From Flavobacterium sp. W4I14 (GTDB lineage: Bacteria > Bacteroidota > Bacteroidia > Sphingobacteriales > Sphingobacteriaceae): a stretch of 64,000 nucleotides of DNA. Shown in pieces: positions 24,883-34,194 of the stretch. The DNA lies in NCBI GenBank assembly GCA_030817875.1, contig JAUSZU010000001.1, positions 1,736,001-1,800,000 of the forward strand, given 5' to 3'. Both the position numbers and the translations under genes were made by a program. How positions within the stretch are numbered: position 1 is the stretch's first letter; every line of letters begins with the position of its first letter. The notes beneath the pieces are model-generated. The model was not told the origin of the DNA. It ran no database searches and was given only the letters and a program-made list of their open reading frames with translations.

Positions 24883-26019
24883 TTAACCCTCCTCATTTTT
24901 AGTTTCAGTAATTACCGGAGCCATATAACCTTTCAGTTTCGGCCAGATGCCATTTTTGATTTTCTTTAATTTCAACTTTGAAGGGTCAACCACAACATGT
25001 TTAATTTTCTCTCTTCTCCAGGTATAAATGAAATGTAACATGCCATCAGCAGTTTGAATCACTGCAGGATAAGAATACTGACTGATGGGTGAATCTTCCA
25101 AAATCAATGCGGCCGACCATTTTTTTCCGTCTTTAGAAACCGAAACATTTAATGGAGTACGTGGCCCTTTGGCTAAATCGCCCGGAGGCAAAACATGGTT
25201 GTACACCAATACCTGGCGGCCATCTTTCATGGTTACCGCGTCTGTACCTGAATTGTTATTGGGTAATGATGTTTTGGTTAATGCCGACCAGGTTTCGCCA
25301 TTATCTTCAGACCAGGATTCTACAATGGCACGATTTGCTGTTCTTGCTAATAGCTGCAATTTCCCATTTCCATGTTGTAAAATGCTTGGTTGAATGGCTT
25401 TAATTCCATTTTCAGGCAATGGTCCTACGGTTCTCCAGGTTTTACCGTTATCCTTGGTTACCTCGAAGTGGATTTTCCAACCGTCGCCTTCTTTGCTTGA
25501 TGGTGCGAAAAGGTTTCCATTGCTTAGCAAAACTGGTTTGTTTTTTACAGGGCCGATATAACCATCGGGTAATTTTGTAGCATCCGACCAGGTTTTACCG
25601 CCATCTTTTGAAGTACTCATCATGCCCCACCATTCTGAGGGTTTTGGCCCGATTTTGTAAAACAACAGTAAATCTCCACCAGGAACCTGATATAAAACGG
25701 GATTCCAGGTGGGTAATCTTTTACCATTAGGTTGGATGCCGTTAGCAGCCGAAACCGGTGCCAGCCATTTTCCATCAACAAAACGGCTGATGTAGATTTC
25801 TACGTCTGGATTTCGTTCTTTGGTTCCTCCAAAAAATGAGGCTACTAAACCTGTTGGTGTTTCTGCTATTGTTGCAGAGTGGCACGATGGGAATGGTGCT
25901 TTATCGTAAAGAAATTCTTGTTTTACAATTCCAGTTTGCCATTTTTCTACCTGGGCATTGGCATAAACGGTGATTGCGAAAACGAGACCTAGTGTGATGT
26001 ATATTTTTCTTTTTAACAT
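24883..26019 (-). CDS. Sialidase-superfamily (BNR) beta-propeller enzyme
   Basis: 378 residues with a signal peptide (cleavage after YANA, about 22). It has Asp-box-type repeats (STSKDGGKTWSD near 134, VTKDNGKTWRTVG near 187, SWSEDNGETWSA near 235, SVSKDGKKWSA near 289). PSCHSATIAETPTGLVASFFGGT is typical of the BNR_2 sialidase-like group. In plant-glycan loci this fold is used for hydrolases or lyases on rhamnosyl-uronic linkages as well as sialidases, so true sialidase activity is not assumed. The STN-esterase follows after 1 nt. Confidence 0.78.
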   Translation of the reverse strand: MLKRKIYITLGLVFAITVYANAQVEKWQTGIVKQEFLYDKAPFPSCHSATIAETPTGLVASFFGGTKERNPDVEIYISRFVDGKWLAPVSAANGIQPNGKRLPTWNPVLYQVPGGDLLLFYKIGPKPSEWWGMMSTSKDGGKTWSDATKLPDGYIGPVKNKPVLLSNGNLFAPSSKEGDGWKIHFEVTKDNGKTWRTVGPLPENGIKAIQPSILQHGNGKLQLLARTANRAIVESWSEDNGETWSALTKTSLPNNNSGTDAVTMKDGRQVLVYNHVLPPGDLAKGPRTPLNVSVSKDGKKWSAALILEDSPISQYSYPAVIQTADGMLHFIYTWRREKIKHVVVDPSKLKLKKIKNGIWPKLKGYMAPVITETKNEEG

Positions 26020-26052
26020 AATGTTTTTGTTAATCTACTCCTTTGTCCTATG

Positions 26053-26160
26053 CGTCATCCTCAGCTTGACTGGGGATCTTAATGCGTTTACTATTCATTG
26101 TTTGCTTTAAGATTAGCTTCGCTGAGCACTGCGTGGTTCCCGCCTGCGCGGGAATGACGT
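26053..26160. repeat. Composite palindromic repeat, GCGGGAATGACG type
   Basis: The left end is CGTCATCCTCAGCTTGACTG; the right end is GGTTCCCGCCTGCGCGGGAA plus TGACG. The interior includes GATCTTAATGCG. It lies between the DUF3826 and sialidase-like genes. Its right arm matches the right arm at 4190-4206. Confidence 0.75.
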
Positions 26161-26176
26161 GAGGCAGGAAAACTGC

Positions 26177-26842
26177 CTACTGCTTTTGTTTTGCTGCTTT
26201 CTCTTCCTTTATCTTTTTAGTGTAAGCACTATAAAGCGCTCTCCAGCTGCGACCATTATTATTCAACATCTGCTCTGATTTGGTTTTGTAAATCTCGAAA
26301 ATGGCCGAAATCTGCTTCATGTTTTTATAATCGACAGCTTGTTCCCTGGCTTGCTTCAAAAAAGCCAAAATCTTGGCTTCCTCATCGGCGGTTAAATCAG
26401 GAACAATTGCTTTGTAACCTTTCATCGTGAATTCAACCTTTCCAATGGTGTATTTGTCTAAAATGGTTTCTACCTGCTCTGGTGTTAAATTCTTTTTCAA
26501 TCCATCCATTAAAGCCTGGTGAACAGTTGATGGCATGGCAGAATCGGCAATGATCTGTTTGTCTAAATCACTTAGTTTATTGCCCGTAACCGGATTTATC
26601 CCGTCAGGAACGGTTGATGATGGATGATCGTTATGCCAGTCTCTAATGGTTGTTAAATGAACCGCAATTACATTTTCGACAGCGGATTTTTTTGTTGCGT
26701 CGCTTAAATTTAGTGCAGAAGTCCATTCTTTTGCCTTTGTCAGGATTTCTTCCGGCACAACAATATCTTTGGTTTGGCTGAATGCATTTACTGAGGTGAT
26801 CAGTAAGGTGAGTAGCATAAATGGTTTAAAAAACTTTCTCAT
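26177..26842 (-). CDS. DUF3826 family exported protein (copy 1)
   Basis: 221 residues with a signal peptide (cleavage after NAFS, about 22). It is mostly charged alpha-helix, with LTPEQVETILDKYTIGKVEFT near 118 and LTADEEAKILAFLKQAREQA near 148. These match the paralogue at 57922-58590 in order and length. The family occurs in Bacteroidetes polysaccharide loci and has no established activity that I can state. Here it sits between GH78 and the sialidase-like gene. A periplasmic accessory role is only inference. Confidence 0.8.
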   Translation of the reverse strand: MRKFFKPFMLLTLLITSVNAFSQTKDIVVPEEILTKAKEWTSALNLSDATKKSAVENVIAVHLTTIRDWHNDHPSSTVPDGINPVTGNKLSDLDKQIIADSAMPSTVHQALMDGLKKNLTPEQVETILDKYTIGKVEFTMKGYKAIVPDLTADEEAKILAFLKQAREQAVDYKNMKQISAIFEIYKTKSEQMLNNNGRSWRALYSAYTKKIKEEKAAKQKQ

Positions 26843-26865
26843 AATTGTGTTTTAATTATTATTTC

Positions 26866-26939
26866 GATTCGTGAAGACACAAACCGAGGCTTATATACAG
26901 TAATCCTTTCTCGCCATGGTTCGTGTCACCACGAACCAT
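26866..26939. repeat. GGTTCGTG hairpin pair
   Basis: A perfect hairpin ATGGTTCGTG / CACGAACCAT (26916-26939, 10-bp stem, 4-nt loop) sits next to a degraded copy GATTCGTGAAGACACAAACC (26866-26885). It fills the gap between the GH78 stop and the DUF3826 start. Confidence 0.85.
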
Positions 26940-26943
26940 TATT

Positions 26944-29682
26944 TTATTTCCGCTCCACCACAAAAGCATAATCGCCAGAACCAAGTTCATAAACAGCGCT
27001 ATTATGCTCCATTTTTACAAATTTTAAATCCTTTATAGACTTAATTTTTTCTGAAACTTCATTTTTATTATTTGCAGGAATATAAACCAACGCCGATGTA
27101 TTTGCCGGGATGGTAATGTTCCAGTTAAACTGGTGAACCGTTTTGTTATAACTGCTTTTTATTAACCCATAAACCGAATTGTAATTGGCATTTACCGAGT
27201 TTAAACTATTGATCATTTCAGGTTTCATGATGATCTTTTTAAAAGCAGCCTCCTCAGATTTTATACCAGCCAGATTCTCATAATACCAGATCAGCAGATC
27301 GCCTAGCATCATCACATGGTTCTGCGAATTCATTTTCGGATCGGCCGTATTGCCATTCCATAATTCCCAAATGGTGGTTGCACCGTTATCAACCATGTAA
27401 CCCCAGCTAGGATAAGATTTTTGCGTAGCTACAGTATAAGCCAGATCAGGTCTGCCATAATCATTCAGGCAACGCATTAACCATTGGATTCCGACCAAAC
27501 CATTGCTTAAATGGCCTTTATTCGTCACTTCAACAGTATAAGTGATATTCTTAAAAACCTGATCTATTTTATTCTGTGGAACCATTCCGAAATAAAGCGG
27601 AATGATGTTATCTGTTAAGGCATTAGAAGCATAATAACCTTTATCGTTATAATATTTTTGATTAAAAGCATCTTTGATTTTATTCCCCAAAAGTTCATAT
27701 GCTTTTACATCTTCATCGTTGCCGCTTACCTTAGCGAATTGTATCATTAACTGTGTGAAATGATAATAATATGCTGTTGAGATTAATTCAGAAGGATATT
27801 TCTTGTCTGCACTTTTACCACGGCCAAACTCGATGGTAATGGGTGGCATACACCAATCGCCGTAACTATCTTTAGTCAAAATGTAATCTTTCATATAGCG
27901 GTTTTGCATGTAACCCAACCACTTTTTCATTGCCGGATAATTATTCCGAACAGCTGAAACATCGCCGGTTTGTTTGTAAAGCATTTCGGTCACCAGAAGC
28001 ATTGCTCCTGGCCAGGTCATGTTATCGCTGTAATACCTCCAGAAAGCAGGTGCCACATCAGGAATAGCGCCATCCTCTTTCTGCGAATTTCTGATGTCCT
28101 GTAACCATTTGGCATAGAAACGTCCGTTATCAAAAAGAAAACTTTCTCCATAAGCTACAGCGCCCCTATCTCCAAGCCAAGGCATCCGCTCGTTGCGTTG
28201 AGGGCAATCAACCGGAATCCCCTTATAACTTCCGGCAATTCCCCACCATGCATTTTTGAAGATCTGATTGGTTAAAGCATCTGAAGTTTCGAAAGTTCCA
28301 ACCGTTTTAATGTTATCATAAATCATTTTGCCAAGAAAATCATTCATCGATGGTTGGTAACTATATCCTGAAAGCTCTACGTATCTAAATCCGCGGTAAG
28401 CAAAGGTAGGCTCCCAGGTTTCTAACTCTCCTCCTTTTAAAGTGTATAAATCGGTACATTTCGCATTGCGAAGGTTAGCTGTAAAGAGTTCGCCATTATC
28501 TTGTAATGATTCTGCAAAACGCATTTTGATTTGTTTGCCCTTTAAACCTTTTACCTTGATCTGCAACCAACCCACCATATTTTGACCCATATCCAAAATA
28601 TACCGGCCACCAGAAAGTTTAGTGATTGAAACGGGCTTTATTGTATTCATCACTTTCATGTTTTCATTCATCTGGGCTTCAATGGTTCCTGTTGGTTCTT
28701 GTACAAATTCGGCTTTTGCCCACTTGCTATCGTCAAAACCTACCTTATTCCAGCCTAGAGCTTCTTTTGTAGCATCGTATTCTTCCCCATCATATTCGTT
28801 ATTGGTTCTGATAGGTCCGTCCGTTGTGCCTTTCCAGCTATCGTCGGTATCAATATTTGCTGTTGATCCATCGGTGTAAACAATGTTGATGTTCATCAGC
28901 ATTTTCGGAAAACCAAATGTTTTGATTTTATAGGGTTTTTCATTTTGGCGCATGGCGAAGAAACGCCCGTTTCCGAGTATCGTGCCAACTGCATTTTTAC
29001 CATTCTGAAGGTAACTGGTTACATCGTAAGTGTTATATTTTACGTTTTTGGTATAATCTGTAGGTGATGGAGATAAAACATCATTTCCAACTTTTTTGCC
29101 GTTGATAAACAACTCATATAAACCTAAACCAATGATTGATGCCGTAGCAGACTTGATTTCTTTCGTACTCTGAAACTCCTTTCTGAAATACCTGGCTGAT
29201 AAACGCGAATCCGTTTTAATGTTATCCCATGGAAAAGCCCTGTCAAAACCAATCCAGCCTTTTGGCCAATCTTTGTAGTACAGCAAACCCATCGAAAAAT
29301 AGTTGTTAGCAGACCATTTGCTTTGCCCAACATTGGTCCACACTTTAACTTTCCAATAGGCTTTCATCCGGCTTTTAAGCACTTTTCCGTTGTAAGCTAT
29401 GTGAATAGATTCTGGTGAGTTAATCTTTCCTGAATCCCACAAATCCCCATCATTGGCACTTAATTTCCCAGGCGAAGAAGACACCAAAATCTGATAAGCC
29501 GTTTGCATTACATTTCTTTCATTTGAGATGATATGCCATGCCAACCGGGGTTTCAAGACATCAATACCTAAAGGATTCTCGAGCATTTCGCAAGTGGTAT
29601 TTTGCAACGAGATTTGCGCTATCACTTTTGAAAAGGATAGGAACCAAATGCTGATGATCGCTATGTAGATTTTAATGTTCAT
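26944..29682 (-). CDS. GH78 alpha-L-rhamnosidase (third)
   Basis: 912 residues from the ATG at 29682, which begins a normal signal peptide (MNIKIYIAIISIWFLSFSKV). The open frame extends to 29907, but the extra 75 codons translate repeat DNA and overlap the upstream GH2 stop, so that start is rejected. Domains: Ig-like, jelly-roll, beta-sandwich, (alpha/alpha)6 barrel, C-terminal sandwich. GIPVDCPQRNERMPWLGDRG near 550 is the classical family signature with the general-acid region, and TTIWELWNG near 806 supplies the second acidic site. It releases alpha-linked rhamnose. It differs clearly from the other two GH78 proteins. Confidence 0.88.
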   Translation of the reverse strand: MNIKIYIAIISIWFLSFSKVIAQISLQNTTCEMLENPLGIDVLKPRLAWHIISNERNVMQTAYQILVSSSPGKLSANDGDLWDSGKINSPESIHIAYNGKVLKSRMKAYWKVKVWTNVGQSKWSANNYFSMGLLYYKDWPKGWIGFDRAFPWDNIKTDSRLSARYFRKEFQSTKEIKSATASIIGLGLYELFINGKKVGNDVLSPSPTDYTKNVKYNTYDVTSYLQNGKNAVGTILGNGRFFAMRQNEKPYKIKTFGFPKMLMNINIVYTDGSTANIDTDDSWKGTTDGPIRTNNEYDGEEYDATKEALGWNKVGFDDSKWAKAEFVQEPTGTIEAQMNENMKVMNTIKPVSITKLSGGRYILDMGQNMVGWLQIKVKGLKGKQIKMRFAESLQDNGELFTANLRNAKCTDLYTLKGGELETWEPTFAYRGFRYVELSGYSYQPSMNDFLGKMIYDNIKTVGTFETSDALTNQIFKNAWWGIAGSYKGIPVDCPQRNERMPWLGDRGAVAYGESFLFDNGRFYAKWLQDIRNSQKEDGAIPDVAPAFWRYYSDNMTWPGAMLLVTEMLYKQTGDVSAVRNNYPAMKKWLGYMQNRYMKDYILTKDSYGDWCMPPITIEFGRGKSADKKYPSELISTAYYYHFTQLMIQFAKVSGNDEDVKAYELLGNKIKDAFNQKYYNDKGYYASNALTDNIIPLYFGMVPQNKIDQVFKNITYTVEVTNKGHLSNGLVGIQWLMRCLNDYGRPDLAYTVATQKSYPSWGYMVDNGATTIWELWNGNTADPKMNSQNHVMMLGDLLIWYYENLAGIKSEEAAFKKIIMKPEMINSLNSVNANYNSVYGLIKSSYNKTVHQFNWNITIPANTSALVYIPANNKNEVSEKIKSIKDLKFVKMEHNSAVYELGSGDYAFVVERK

Positions 29683-29794
29683 TACGCTTCGCGGTTGATT
29701 ACACAGATTATGGATTTCACAGATTAATTGATTACACTGATTTTTTACTTCTTTAATTATTTCTTTCTTCTTTGCAGTTAAACATTTATTTGCT

Positions 29795-29860
29795 CCCGCT
29801 GATTTCGAAGATTTACGCAGACCAATAACTCTATCTGCGTAAATCCCCGTGATCAGCGGG
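29795..29860. repeat. Nested inverted repeat, TTTACGCAGA / CCCGCTGAT type
   Basis: CCCGCTGAT (29795-29803) pairs with ATCAGCGGG (29852-29860). Inside, ATTTACGCAGA (29811-29821) pairs with TCTGCGTAAAT (29834-29844). The 29690-29760 flank holds ACACAGATT and CACAGATTAATTGATTACAC motifs related to the unit at 16805-16869. The 205-nt gap between the GH2 and GH78 genes is otherwise empty. Confidence 0.8.
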
Positions 29861-29887
29861 CTATTCTTCTTTCCTTTGCGGTTAAAC

Positions 29888-32662
29888 CTATCTACCTGAA
29901 AAATCAAAATACAAGGTCATATTTAGTGCTCTACTTGGGGCTTTATCAAAATCGTAATAAATATTCTTCATTCCCATTGGGCCGGTTGTTTCTGGTTTTT
30001 GGGTTTTTGTGCCAATTGCCGAAATTGCATTCATAAATGAAATATCACCATTCGGAAATGTCGGACTCATGTTATCATATTCTGTATCTTTTGATTTTTT
30101 CGGTGTAAACAACCTTAAAAAGACATCTTCCCTATCTGTAACTACTTTAAACGATTGCTGTTTACCAATAAACTCACACCAATACATGTTTGAATAATAA
30201 CCTTTAAATTCAGGGTATTGCCAGGGCGCCTCTCCTGTTGCCGAATTGTTATAATCTTTTTTCCAAATGCCAAATTGTGCGCCCTTCATTCGGTTTTTCC
30301 AAACGCGGTATGGTCCGTTTCCCTTATATTCAACCGCTTTAATTTCGGTTTCAGGATAAGAAAAGTTCAGTCCAACGAAAGTGGTGAAGTAATCTGATGG
30401 AAAATATTTCACTTCCATTTTTAGCCAGCCTGAAGGATAAATTGTCCATTCTAAAGTATTCCAACTTTCTTTTTTATCATATTTGGATGAAATCACTAAA
30501 TTTTCACCATCCATTTTTTGAGTAAAACCCTTAAAGTTATTTACACCTTCTTGTAAAATCGGGCCGTTCGAAAACGGAATGATACCTTTGGTATTCTTGG
30601 CCTGTAGCAACAAACCTAATGTCTTATCTAAAGTTAAATCAATGCCATTAGCAGAAACCCGATAAACTTTCGCATCTTCTTTAAAATTTACCTTTGAAGA
30701 CGCTGTTTTTACAATAATTTTCTCTGCATCATCTTTAGGCAGTGTTATCGGGAAACTCCAGGTAAACAATTCCTTGCCATCAGGTGCATTTGCAGTGAGA
30801 TAAAGTGCATCAAAGTTCCTCCAGTCGCTTGGAAGATCGACTTGTAATTTTCCTTTTTCGAAAGGTTTAATATTTGGAGCCTCTGCTTTACCCGATTGGA
30901 ATGCTGCATCAGTTCCCGCTTTTAATTTCTTTAATTTCCAGTTGAATGTACATTGATTGAGGTTGGTAAATGCATAACGGTTTTCTAACAAGAATGAACC
31001 ATCAAAACCAGCTGTCATTTCTCTTTTCTCAACAAAAACAGGGCTCCAGACTTCTTTAATGGTAAAGAAACTACCTTCTTTTTCGTGGTAAGGTCCAACA
31101 ATCCCGTCAGGACCATGATTTCCATCGGTATCTAATTCGCCGTTTTTATCGGTACGCACCACAGCCTGATCGGCAAAATCCCAAAGGAAACCACCAGCCG
31201 AAAGTGGATTATTCCACATGGCATTCCAGTAATCTTCAATACCTGCGCCATGACCACCATCCCACATACCATGCAAAAATTCAGTAGGCATTAAAATATT
31301 ATGACCATGATCGTAATTGCCGATTCCATAATTAAATTCGCGGTAATGTGTGGTTTCGAAACCTCCAAAAACTTCCCAAGGGTGAATTAACGGACGTTTT
31401 TGAAGATCTTCTTCAGCAAAAAGGTGATCAAGTTCGCGGTTATGTCCGCCTTCATTTCCATTTGCCCAAAAGATGATCGACGGATGGTTTTCATCATTCA
31501 ACATCATTTCTTTCATCAACTTTGTTCCCGTAGGCGTATCATAAGTACCATGCCAGCCAGCCAATTCATCCATTACGAATAAGCCAAGTGAATCACAAAC
31601 GTCCAGGAAGTGTCCATCTGGTGGATAATGCGACATCCGAACGGCATTCATGTTCATTTCTTTCATTAACAGCACATCAGCAATACTGATTTTTTTACTC
31701 GTTGTTCTGCCTGAGGATGGATAAAAAGAGTGACGGTTTACACCTTTAAATTTCATTTTCACCCCATTTACATATACACCATCACGTTCTTTTACTTCAA
31801 TTGTTCTAAAACCAATCTTTTTCGAAACCTGGTGAATCTCTTTACCATTTTTAACTAAAGTGAATGTTGCAGTGTAAAGATTTGGAAATTCTGACGACCA
31901 CAATTCCGGATTAGAAAACTGATGGCTAAGCATTATACTTTGTGTTCCTTTCTTTATTGAAGTGGTAAATCGATCTCCAAAACGTTTACCATCTTTCGTA
32001 AAAACTTCTACTTCAACTTTATCGGCATCACCTGTGTAAGCAAGTTTGGCATCGAAATTTCCGTTGGCTTTGGCATCGATCTGAATTCTATCGATATGTG
32101 TTTCTGGTAGCGATTCCAGGTAAACCGGACGAAAAATGCCACCAAAAATCCAGAAATCTGCTTTACGTTCAGCTTCATTAACCGATTGATTAGCTGAATG
32201 TTTGAATACTTTTACTTCAAGTAAATTATCGCTACCAAGTTTTAACAATTCAGAAATATCGTATCTAAATACATAAAACGAGCCCTGATGTGTTTGTCCG
32301 GCAGATTTTCCGTTGATTTTAACCTCGGTATCTGTCATCGATCCCTCGAAAACAATATTGATTTTTCGGTTTTTCCAATCTTCAGGAACCTTAAATTTAT
32401 ACTTATAAAGACCTTGTTCTTTGCCTTTATTTTCTTCTTTGTTGAAACCGTAGTTATATTTTCCAAAACCTTGCAATTCCCAGTTTGATGGCACGGGGAT
32501 GCTGGTCCATTTGCCCGAATTTGCACCAGCTGTACAGAAAAAATCCCAATTAACGATATTATCGTTCCCAGTTCCCGACAGGTATAATTTCTCCGTTTGC
32601 TGCGCTTTTAGGGAGCAAAACATAGTAGTTAAACACAAGAAAAGTATGAATCTGCGTTTCAT
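29888..32662 (-). CDS. Glycoside hydrolase family 2, beta-galactosidase/glucuronidase-like
   Basis: 924 residues with a signal peptide (cleavage after SLKA, about 20). Domains: jelly-roll sugar-binding (30-195), Ig-like (200-290), TIM barrel (about 295-560), and a long C-terminal beta-sandwich. FWANGNEGGHNRE near 400 gives the acid/base Glu, and MPTEFLHGMWDGG near 460 the likely nucleophile Glu. Its ATG overlaps the stop of the SGNH esterase (TAATG at 32660-32664), so the pair is coupled. It is only distantly related to the GH2 at 6806, so a different beta-linked sugar is likely. Confidence 0.85.
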   Translation of the reverse strand: MKRRFILFLCLTTMFCSLKAQQTEKLYLSGTGNDNIVNWDFFCTAGANSGKWTSIPVPSNWELQGFGKYNYGFNKEENKGKEQGLYKYKFKVPEDWKNRKINIVFEGSMTDTEVKINGKSAGQTHQGSFYVFRYDISELLKLGSDNLLEVKVFKHSANQSVNEAERKADFWIFGGIFRPVYLESLPETHIDRIQIDAKANGNFDAKLAYTGDADKVEVEVFTKDGKRFGDRFTTSIKKGTQSIMLSHQFSNPELWSSEFPNLYTATFTLVKNGKEIHQVSKKIGFRTIEVKERDGVYVNGVKMKFKGVNRHSFYPSSGRTTSKKISIADVLLMKEMNMNAVRMSHYPPDGHFLDVCDSLGLFVMDELAGWHGTYDTPTGTKLMKEMMLNDENHPSIIFWANGNEGGHNRELDHLFAEEDLQKRPLIHPWEVFGGFETTHYREFNYGIGNYDHGHNILMPTEFLHGMWDGGHGAGIEDYWNAMWNNPLSAGGFLWDFADQAVVRTDKNGELDTDGNHGPDGIVGPYHEKEGSFFTIKEVWSPVFVEKREMTAGFDGSFLLENRYAFTNLNQCTFNWKLKKLKAGTDAAFQSGKAEAPNIKPFEKGKLQVDLPSDWRNFDALYLTANAPDGKELFTWSFPITLPKDDAEKIIVKTASSKVNFKEDAKVYRVSANGIDLTLDKTLGLLLQAKNTKGIIPFSNGPILQEGVNNFKGFTQKMDGENLVISSKYDKKESWNTLEWTIYPSGWLKMEVKYFPSDYFTTFVGLNFSYPETEIKAVEYKGNGPYRVWKNRMKGAQFGIWKKDYNNSATGEAPWQYPEFKGYYSNMYWCEFIGKQQSFKVVTDREDVFLRLFTPKKSKDTEYDNMSPTFPNGDISFMNAISAIGTKTQKPETTGPMGMKNIYYDFDKAPSRALNMTLYFDFSGR

Positions 32663-34194
32663 TAATTGGTTTTAAAAGTTTTAGTTAATGGATTATCGGT
32701 TCGGAAAGGCAAAGCTGGTAAAGCATTGCTATAAAAATTTCCTGATGGATTTTCTGTCCAGTTGTAACGCACAGACACAGGCGCAGCAATTTCTTTTGCT
32801 GAAACAATAACTTTTCCGTCTTTAACAAAAGCCTCGGCATTGATAAACTTGCCGTCTTTTCCAGCTATGGTAAAGCCCTTCAGTGGGTTTAATGCATCCG
32901 ATTTTAAATAATCAAAGTCAAGCATAGCTTTTCCATTTTTAAACGATACACTTTTATAAGCCGGACCTGAAAAATCAATTTTTTGATTGTAAGTTTTTGC
33001 TAAGGCCCAAAGCGCCAATCTTCTGCCCACTTCCCATTTGTATGTTGGATGCAGGTCTTCATTCGAATCGGTTAAATCATTGGTAGATATCAAACCTGTA
33101 TTGGGTAATCTCAACAACTGTGTCTGTGCTTCCCAAAATTCGGGTTCGGTATTTTCATCAACAGGAACTTTGCCTTTGGTTTTAGAATAATTGAAAGGTG
33201 CAATCTGAACATAATAAAAGGGCAGATCATTTTCTTTCCAGGCTTTCCTCCAGCTATTGATCAATACTTTCATTTTATAGGCATAGCTGATTTTCTCGTT
33301 CAGAAAACAATTGGTTTCGCCCTGATACCAAAGAAAGCCACGGATTTTAAACCGCGTTAAAGGTTCGATCATGGTCGGATAAAATTTACCGGGATCATTA
33401 TTTACTTTTTGGTTTTTGAAGTAATCTTCCTGCGCAAATGCATTTTCTGCTATCCAAGGTTCAATGGCACTACCCGGAATGGCCGAAGAGATCATGCCAA
33501 CAGGAATACCTAATTTCTCCTGAACTTCTTTCGCAAAAAAATAACCTACGGCCGAGAAAGCACGTAAAGCGGAATCTTGGGCGACACTCCAACTTTTATG
33601 GATGGAATCGGGTTTGATCAAAGTTTTGCGGTTAACCAGGAAAATTCTGATCTGATTATTCTTTGCTTTCACAACCTCATCAGATGGGAAAGCCAACTTT
33701 TCATTTTTCGGCTTAGGAATTTTAGCCAGTTTGCGCATCGCGTATTCCATATTGGATTGACCTGAGCATACCCAAACTTCGCCAACCAGAATATTGGTTA
33801 ATGTAATTTTATTTGATCCAATGATAGACATCGTTTGGGGCTTTGCTGATGTTTTTAGCGGAGCTAAAACAACAAGCCATTTTCCTTCTTTATCGGTAAC
33901 AGTTTCCTTTCTCTGACCTGCAAACATTACTTCTATTTTTTCGCCAACTGAAGCAAAACCCCAGATATTGATGGGTTTATCCCGTTGTAAAACCATATTG
34001 CTCGATAAGATCTGAGGCAAGAGGATTTTTGCATTAGTGGAGAGGAAGCATAAAGCAAGAATGGCTACGAGTAAGAAAGATTGCCACGTCGTGCCTCCTC
34101 GCAATGACGATGAGGCGGTCGGAACGACGAACGCTTTAGAACGCAACGAGGAGAAAACTGAAAACCTCAAACTAAAAACTGCCAACTGTCTCAA
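32662..34194 (-). CDS. Sialate-O-acetylesterase-like SGNH esterase with repeat-derived N-terminus
   Basis: About 510 residues. The start is uncertain: the first in-frame candidate is a TTG at 34194 overlapping the upstream TGA and preceded by GGAGGG; no ATG precedes the catalytic domain. The signal core is FLLVAILALCFLSTNA (about 40-55). SGNH motifs: SGQSNMEYAM near 143 (nucleophile Ser), WYQGETNCF near 285, and NEDLHPTYKWEVG near 370 with the Asp/His pair. It removes acetyl esters from sugars, which fits acetylated pectin rather than sialic acid here. Residues about 29-39 are encoded by half of a REP-like element. The catalytic body is intact. Confidence 0.8.
   Translation of the reverse strand: MRQLAVFSLRFSVFSSLRSKAFVVPTASSSLRGGTTWQSFLLVAILALCFLSTNAKILLPQILSSNMVLQRDKPINIWGFASVGEKIEVMFAGQRKETVTDKEGKWLVVLAPLKTSAKPQTMSIIGSNKITLTNILVGEVWVCSGQSNMEYAMRKLAKIPKPKNEKLAFPSDEVVKAKNNQIRIFLVNRKTLIKPDSIHKSWSVAQDSALRAFSAVGYFFAKEVQEKLGIPVGMISSAIPGSAIEPWIAENAFAQEDYFKNQKVNNDPGKFYPTMIEPLTRFKIRGFLWYQGETNCFLNEKISYAYKMKVLINSWRKAWKENDLPFYYVQIAPFNYSKTKGKVPVDENTEPEFWEAQTQLLRLPNTGLISTNDLTDSNEDLHPTYKWEVGRRLALWALAKTYNQKIDFSGPAYKSVSFKNGKAMLDFDYLKSDALNPLKGFTIAGKDGKFINAEAFVKDGKVIVSAKEIAAPVSVRYNWTENPSGNFYSNALPALPFRTDNPLTKTFKTN
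34079..34109. repeat. Half REP-like element inside an esterase coding region
   Basis: GATTGCCACGTCGTGCC then TCCTCGCAATGACG matches the right arm of the CGTCATTGCGAG family (compare 541-571). It is translated between the start and the hydrophobic signal core of the SGNH esterase. The flank to 34194 (AACTGAAAACCTCAAAC..., CTGCCAACTG) also looks repeat-like. Confidence 0.7.

Noticed and set aside
24883-26019. Calling the BNR protein a sialidase that acts on sialic acid
   Set aside because: No other sialic-acid genes are present, and the surrounding enzymes are pectin-type; only the fold is supported.
29683-29907. N-terminal extension of the third GH78 to 29907
   Set aside because: It translates repeat DNA, overlaps the upstream GH2 stop, and buries a perfect signal peptide that starts at 29682.
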